From Treponema sp. (GTDB lineage: Bacteria > Spirochaetota > Spirochaetia > Treponematales > Treponemataceae), in assembly GCA_012519415.1 (NCBI GenBank), contig JAAYQG010000144.1, positions 1 to 40,926 of the forward strand: a stretch of DNA of 40,926 bases. Direction: 5' to 3'. Each line of letters starts with the position of its first letter. Position 1 is the first letter of the stretch. Below, piece after piece: positions 37,112 through 40,926 of the stretch. Under the pieces are notes generated by a model that saw nothing but the letters and a program-made list of their open reading frames with translations, did not search any database and was not told the DNA's origin. Both the position numbers and the translations under genes were made by a program.

Positions 37112-37285
37112 CTCCCATAAAAAGTCAATGAGGAAGTTTCAACTTCCGAATTGAGTTTTTAGCGCACTTTCGCAATGAAATGAGAAAGTGCAGTGAATAA
37201 ACAAGTTTGCGACGCAAACTTGGGAACGAAAACTTTGACGCTATTTCCGGCAAAGTTTTCGTTAGCCACTCCCATAAAAAGTCAA
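37112..37285. repeat. Four-hairpin element between 17-bp direct repeats
   Basis: CTCCCATAAAAAGTCAA occurs at 37112-37128 and again at 37269-37285. Between them lie four consecutive perfect stems: GGAAGTT/AACTTCC (37132-37147), GCACTTTC/GAAAGTGC (37164-37191), CAAGTTTGC/GCAAACTTG (37202-37222), and AACGAAAACTTTG/CAAAGTTTTCGTT (37225-37263). This sits between batA and the insertion sequence and covers the batA leader. The third stem resembles the CAAGTTTT..GC..AAAACTTG hairpin of the 83-bp repeats. It may be a small non-autonomous element. Confidence 0.7.
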
Positions 37286-37311
37286 CAAGCAAGGCGACTT
37301 TCTATATCAAA

Positions 37312-38421
37312 TTACATAGCAACAGACAAAGCCTGTTCAGGAAGATTCATTGGTTTATAAGTTCCAATCATCCTTGCTGAATCAAACTCTGTTTTTGCAG
37401 TGAGCAACGCCCATACAATTTCTGCTACTTTTCTGGCTCCGGAAATTATTGATTTTCCAGAACCTTTGTTTTTTTTCATATATTCATAACGTTGCATCAT
37501 TCTCCAAGACTTGGTATCCTTGCAACGTCTCATTCCCATAAACAACTGTACGAATGCAGTTCTCAACTCAACAGGTCCATGTCTAGTTATACTTCCATGA
37601 TGAACAGTCTCATTAGAATCCCTGACTTTTGGGACAAGTCCACTAAAGGATGCATATTTCTTTGAATTTGAAAATCTCGAAATATCCTCTGTGTATGCCC
37701 TTATAATCCATGCTGTGATTTTTCCACAGCCTCGAATTGTCAAAAGCAGTTTTACCATATCATCATCTTTTGTCAGTTCTTCCAGTTGCTTTTCGATTAT
37801 CTTTATCTTTTCTGCAAAAGTATCTATAATATCAAGCATCAGTTTTACTGATTGTGCCTCGAGCACGTAGTCGTTATTCGACTCAAGGGCGTCCAGAACC
37901 TTCTGGCGCCCTTTCTTACTTTGTAAGCTTCTGGGCTCATCTGACAAGCCTAAACTTACCAAAAGTGCATGTATTTCATTTTTCTGCCCAACTTGAGCAC
38001 GAACAAGTCTTTCACGTGACTTTATAAGGCGTCTCATGTTTTCTGTTTCTTTACTGCACAGATAACTCTGTGGAAGTTTATAGTCTTTTAGAAACTCTGA
38101 TAAAGTTGCCGCATCATGCTTGTCGGTCTTTGATACAGATTCATTTATTACCTTAAACTTCACTGTGTTTACTACAATCACTTCTGCTCCAGCTTTTTCC
38201 ATCTGATTCTTGAAATGTTTTGTGTTTCCTGTAGATTCAACAGCCAACTTTACAACTGCTCCCGTTGCCTTATAAGTCCTGATTCTTTTGCAAAACTCAG
38301 CGTATCCTATTTCTGTTGTAGGATACATCCTGATTTCGTTCATGGACTCAATCTTTTCTTCTGTTCTTACATGAACTGTAAACTGTGTTTTGTGTAAATC
38401 AACACCAACGTAAAATGTCAT
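37312..38421 (-). CDS. IS110-family transposase (DEDD recombinase)
   Basis: This is a 369-residue recombinase. The N-terminal RuvC-like DEDD domain begins YVGVDLHKTQFTVHV (first Asp near residue 8) and continues with AVESTGNT (Glu) and KTDKHDAATLSEFL (Asp pair), then a coiled region (about 120-215). The C-terminal Tnp_20 domain has IRGCGKITAWIIRAYTEDI and YASFSGLVPKV with its Ser near SFSG. A strong GGAGG precedes ATG 38421. The frame is intact, so the element may still be active. It has been placed next to batA, pointing the same way, so read-through into bat genes is possible. Confidence 0.95.
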   Translation of the reverse strand: MTFYVGVDLHKTQFTVHVRTEEKIESMNEIRMYPTTEIGYAEFCKRIRTYKATGAVVKLAVESTGNTKHFKNQMEKAGAEVIVVNTVKFKVINESVSKTDKHDAATLSEFLKDYKLPQSYLCSKETENMRRLIKSRERLVRAQVGQKNEIHALLVSLGLSDEPRSLQSKKGRQKVLDALESNNDYVLEAQSVKLMLDIIDTFAEKIKIIEKQLEELTKDDDMVKLLLTIRGCGKITAWIIRAYTEDISRFSNSKKYASFSGLVPKVRDSNETVHHGSITRHGPVELRTAFVQLFMGMRRCKDTKSWRMMQRYEYMKKNKGSGKSIISGARKVAEIVWALLTAKTEFDSARMIGTYKPMNLPEQALSVAM

Positions 38422-38431
38422 TTTGACCTCC

Positions 38432-38650
38432 GTATGATTTTGTGCGGAAAGTCTAATAGGTTATGTGTTCCATTCTGCTTGAAGCTTCGCTGCAGTTACC
38501 CATTCAGTCCTCAAAGGACTACTTTATGATGCGGCTGATAGCTCTTCATTCTCCCATCCAGAGGTCATGCCTCTACTAAAAATGCCGAACTAACGCCTGG
38601 TTTCCGCTAAATCACTTTAGCATATCACATATCCTCTTGCTCGTTTGCTT
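38432..38650 (-). ncRNA. Candidate IS110 bridge RNA
   Basis: The non-coding stretch directly upstream of the transposase is visibly less A/T-rich than its surroundings and holds ordered stems on the transposase strand: CTAAA/TTTAG (38607-38620), AGAGG/CCTCT (38560-38574) and AGTCCT/AGGACT (38506-38520). IS110-group elements are known to code a guide RNA in this place with target- and donor-binding loops. Bounds are approximate and no RNA evidence is available; the assignment follows from position and structure. Confidence 0.45.
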
Positions 38651-38717
38651 TTTTATCACGCCTCCCATAACATAACTATAACGCCATTTTCCATATATTT
38701 CATTATTTTTCACTGCT

Positions 38718-38834
38718 GTCTAAAATAAATAGACTTTTTAAAGCCGATTTCTGTGATATTTGTTAATTACACTCATAAATCAATATAACATAAGGAAATC
38801 GGATATGAATAAATGAGCCACTTGCAAAAGTCTA
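38718..38834. other. Nested inverted repeats in a gene-free gap
   Basis: Outer arms TAGACTTTT (38730-38738) and AAAAGTCTA (38826-38834) enclose inner arms CCGATTTC (38744-38751) and GAAATCGG (38795-38802). A small GTCTA/TAGAC dyad lies at 38718-38734. The gap 38671-39125 otherwise shows no gene, only tiny frames such as 38920-38952 (10 codons), and a TATAAT at 39087-39092 that may serve the next gene. The arrangement looks like the remains of a short mobile element or a structured RNA. Confidence 0.45.
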
Positions 38835-39125
38835 AAAAAGCAAGGTAAGGTACTAAAAAAAGTTTCCAAATGTTGTAAAATTTGATTGAAAAAAAACAAA
38901 CAACAAAAGAAAACTTAGTATGAATAATTTAATACAAAGCATAGATGAATGACATCACACAATTTTTTACCACCGTTTGTTGTTTATTCTAATTTGAAAA
39001 CGTACCGACAAATAGCAATGGACAATAGTGATAGAGCTAGTTATTTAATTAATTTTTAATTATGGTGTATAAAACTTGATTTAATATATAATAATAACTA
39101 AAAACGTTTGCAGGAGGTCTGTTTT

Positions 39126-39953
39126 ATGAAAAAATTTTTTATTATTTTGTTTCTTGGATGCACATTTTTGTTTTGCGTCTTTTTGTATAGAAGAGCTGTA
39201 TCGGAAAGAAAGATAGCAAAATTATTTAAAGAATCATCTTCATGTAACAGGCTTCCTTTTACGTTGGATTTTCCTAACTCCAGATTAAAACCTGTAGTTA
39301 GGCTGAAACTGAACAACCAGTATTTTTATATGGCAGTAGATACAGGTACTCCTAGAAGCACCTTGTTCAAGAAAGGGGTAGCCAAACTGGAAAAAGAAAT
39401 AAGCGTTGAAGATGATACCGTAACATATTGCGGAATTCATTTCTTTTTGGACAGGACGAATACTTATGCAGTTAACGTTGAATCACCGATAGATGGCTAT
39501 CTTGGGCTGGATTATCTAAGCAGATTCGGAGTAGTAAGCTTTGACTATATAAACAATGAAATAATCCTGCATGACGAAAGAAGTCTTGAGAACGGACTAC
39601 CGCTGTATGTCAAGCAGTGCTGCCATTTGAGCCATTTGTTTTGTGACTTTTCTGTAAACGGCAGAACTTACAGGGGTTGCATTGACACAGGATCTGACAG
39701 CTGTCTGTTTACCAAAGAAGTTTTCACGGACAACGGTTTTGGAGCAGATTCACACAACTATACGGTTGAAGAAATACTATTCGGAAATCAGAGGTATGAA
39801 AACGTATATTCCTTGCAGACAGACAATCCGGTCGTAAAGGTTAATGCCATTGCTTATAATTTTATGCTAGAGAATAATATATTGGGAGCACCTTTGTTCG
39901 TGCAGCATATTCTCAGCATTGACTTCAACAAGATGCAGTTTGAGGTTTTTTAG
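39126..39953 (+). CDS. Membrane-anchored two-lobe aspartic protease (clan AA)
   Basis: This is a 275-residue predicted aspartic protease. An N-terminal hydrophobic segment (about 3-21) anchors or exports it. Two active-site motifs are present: AVDTGTPRSTLF (Asp72) and CIDTGSDSCLF (Asp187). Each is followed by a flap-supporting hydrophobic-Gly motif, GYLGLDYL (about 124-131) and NILGAPLF (about 251-258). One chain thus carries both lobes, unlike dimeric retropepsins. GGAGG (39113-39117) sits 8 nt before ATG 39126; the track's TTG 39108 lies before that site. Downstream are a broken C39 exporter gene and a protease-like lipoprotein, so it may belong to a peptide-processing and export locus. Substrate and active state are unproven. 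Confidence 0.8.
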   Translation: MKKFFIILFLGCTFLFCVFLYRRAVSERKIAKLFKESSSCNRLPFTLDFPNSRLKPVVRLKLNNQYFYMAVDTGTPRSTLFKKGVAKLEKEISVEDDTVTYCGIHFFLDRTNTYAVNVESPIDGYLGLDYLSRFGVVSFDYINNEIILHDERSLENGLPLYVKQCCHLSHLFCDFSVNGRTYRGCIDTGSDSCLFTKEVFTDNGFGADSHNYTVEEILFGNQRYENVYSLQTDNPVVKVNAIAYNFMLENNILGAPLFVQHILSIDFNKMQFEVF

Positions 39954-39989
39954 GTTAATCCCAAAAAAGGTAAGCAAAGAGATTGTATA

Positions 39990-40130
39990 ATGAAATACTT
40001 CCAACAACTTGATATTACAGACTGTGGTGCTGCATGCATTGCAATGATAGCTTCGAACTTTGGTAGACATCTTTCTATCGCAGAAGTGCGTGCAGCAAGG
40101 TATCAATTTCCTCAAGCAAAAAGGGAATAA
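39990..40130 (+). pseudogene. Truncated peptidase C39 / bacteriocin-exporter N-terminus
   Basis: A 46-codon frame too short for the track starts at ATG 39990 after AAAGAG. It reads MKYFQQLDITDCGAACIAMI and then a RHLSIAEVRAA stretch, which matches the start of peptidase C39 domains of bacteriocin-processing ABC transporters, including the catalytic Cys of the DCGAAC motif (Cys16 by that pattern). The reading frame stops at 40130, so the His and Asp residues and all membrane and ATPase parts are missing. The next 229 nt show no continuation in any frame that I can recognise. It is best read as a remnant of a lost exporter. Confidence 0.7.
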
Positions 40131-40359
40131 TTCCTGCTATACCGAAAAACATCGTAAATCGACGAAATCCGTTATGGTTATAATGAGCATTGAGAGTCTT
40201 TTTGTAATGTTTTATTGTAAAGTGCAATGGTATTCCAGTTTGTTTCCGGTGTTTTTCTGGTGTATAATCGACACGTAGCCTTTCTATAAAAGAAAAGGTG
40301 CGCCTCTTAGAAACGGAAATTATTACAATTGGTGTCTGATGTATAATGGATTTTAAAAA

Positions 40360-40902
40360 ATGAAAACAAAGAATTCTAAAGTCTTATGTATTTTACTGAT
40401 TTGCCTTGTCGGAATATCGGCATGTAAAAAAATCAATACAGAAGTCGAAAACGAAGTTAGTCCTAAAGAAATTTACTATGATATTGAGCGTATAAAAATA
40501 GATATATCATCCACTTATTCTGCAATTCGCGAGTTCTATGATCCCGCTCCCTTTGAGCAATTACAGGAAGAAGTCTTAGCCGGCAAACTTAGCCGTAAAG
40601 AAACGATATACCGACTAAAGCGGATTCTAAGCGATTACAAAATTATACATTTGGGTATTTCCCCGATTAGATATGAATTCAATAAAATTGCCCCTTTCAA
40701 ATTTTATTGTTTTGGAAGCAATTATTACGTAATTTCAGCCAATATAAAATACAGCAAATATCTTGGCTGGAAATTAAAAGGCATAGGGGGCTTGTCTGTT
40801 AGAGCTTTTTCGGCAGCAACCATATATAGAAGAAAAACAACTACTGAAAATAAAATACCCCAAAAAAGCATCAAAAAGGGCTTAAAAATGCATACATATT
40901 AA
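40360..40902 (+). pseudogene. Lipoprotein, probable truncated S41-peptidase-like gene
   Basis: The frame opens at ATG 40360 with MKTKNSKVLCILLICLVGISAC, a signal peptide and lipobox. Residues about 35-145 resemble the N-terminal part of S41/tail-specific protease-like lipoproteins (a helical region, then YYVISANIKYSKYLGWKLKGIGG). After GIGG the frame turns to low-complexity sequence ending in KKGLKMHTY. Another frame from about 40812 gives a more protein-like PYIEEKQLLKIKYPKKAS before stopping, which points to a frameshift. No catalytic Ser/Lys is present. If intact, 180 residues would be an unknown lipoprotein. The S41 reading is tentative. Confidence 0.5.
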
Positions 40903-40926
40903 AAAATATAGTATAATGACCCCACA

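Larger units (their letters stand above)
37269..38670 (-). mobile_element. IS110-family insertion sequence, approximate bounds
   Basis: The element contains a complete IS110-type transposase and about 240 nt of non-coding DNA before it. CTCCCATAA occurs near both ends (37269-37277 and 38662-38670), giving provisional bounds; the same 9 nt is also at 37112, so the true ends are unsure. IS110 elements have no long terminal inverted repeats and make no target duplications, so the ends can only be set by comparison with an empty site. Confidence 0.65.

Noticed and set aside
38920-38952. Ten-codon frame (MNNLIQSIDE) as a double-glycine peptide leader
   Set aside because: The start recalls leader peptides of C39-exported precursors, but it stops before any Gly-Gly site and lacks a ribosome-binding site.
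40060-40278. 72-codon ORF after the C39 fragment
   Set aside because: Starts inside the C39 frame, has no ribosome-binding site, and the translation resembles no exporter part.

Overview
This AT-rich window (visibly around 35-40 % GC) looks like chromosome of a Treponema-like spirochaete. That assignment is inference from several things: a stand-alone groEL with no groES beside it, many predicted lipoproteins with loose spirochaete-type lipoboxes (LIMSC, TLLSC, VLAC, MITSC), a Bat-type VWA operon, and the character of the GroEL sequence. No rRNA, tRNA or CRISPR array was seen.

Layout. Positions 1-3200 hold an AraC-type regulator followed by a GH31 alpha-xylosidase/alpha-glucosidase, a small glycan-use unit. 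Positions 3286-11317 hold a giant alpha-2-macroglobulin-like lipoprotein that overlaps a penicillin-binding protein 1C gene, the known defence-plus-cell-wall-repair pairing. Next come a GH16 beta-glucanase lipoprotein (11431-12267) and a membrane-anchored endonuclease/exonuclease/phosphatase-fold protein (12470-13462). On the minus strand a DUF3160 lipoprotein and a MEMO1-family protein overlap (13554-17355). groEL (17750-19390) ends at a clear intrinsic terminator. Then come a HAD phosphatase, a secreted YVTN-type beta-propeller protein, and a two-gene heterodimeric ABC exporter with one degenerate ATP site (21896-25614).

Positions 25912-30035 carry a glucosaminidase lipoprotein (-), RadC (+), a cupin-XRE regulator translationally overlapping an unrecognised 371-residue protein (-), and an intergenic array of 83-bp tandem repeats. 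A FeoA-FeoB fusion iron transporter (30036-32426) converges on an Smr-domain gene. The Smr gene is the last gene of a minus-strand set, read as batA (VWA), batB-batC fusion (VWA plus TPR), batD-like with SH3, then smr. Just upstream of batA lie a cluster of four hairpins between 17-bp direct repeats and an IS110-family insertion sequence, whose 5' non-coding region is a good candidate for a bridge RNA.

The right end (38700-40926) looks like a decaying accessory island. It has nested inverted repeats, an intact membrane-anchored aspartic protease with two DTG motifs, a 46-codon fragment that matches the start of a peptidase C39 bacteriocin-exporter, and a lipoprotein that resembles the N-terminus of an S41-type protease before it loses its frame. 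The most interesting items are the protease/C39 remnant island, the IS110 bridge-RNA candidate, the hairpin and tandem-repeat elements, and two apparently leaderless promoters placed exactly 6 nt before ATG.

All assignments come from reading motifs by eye; no database search was possible.
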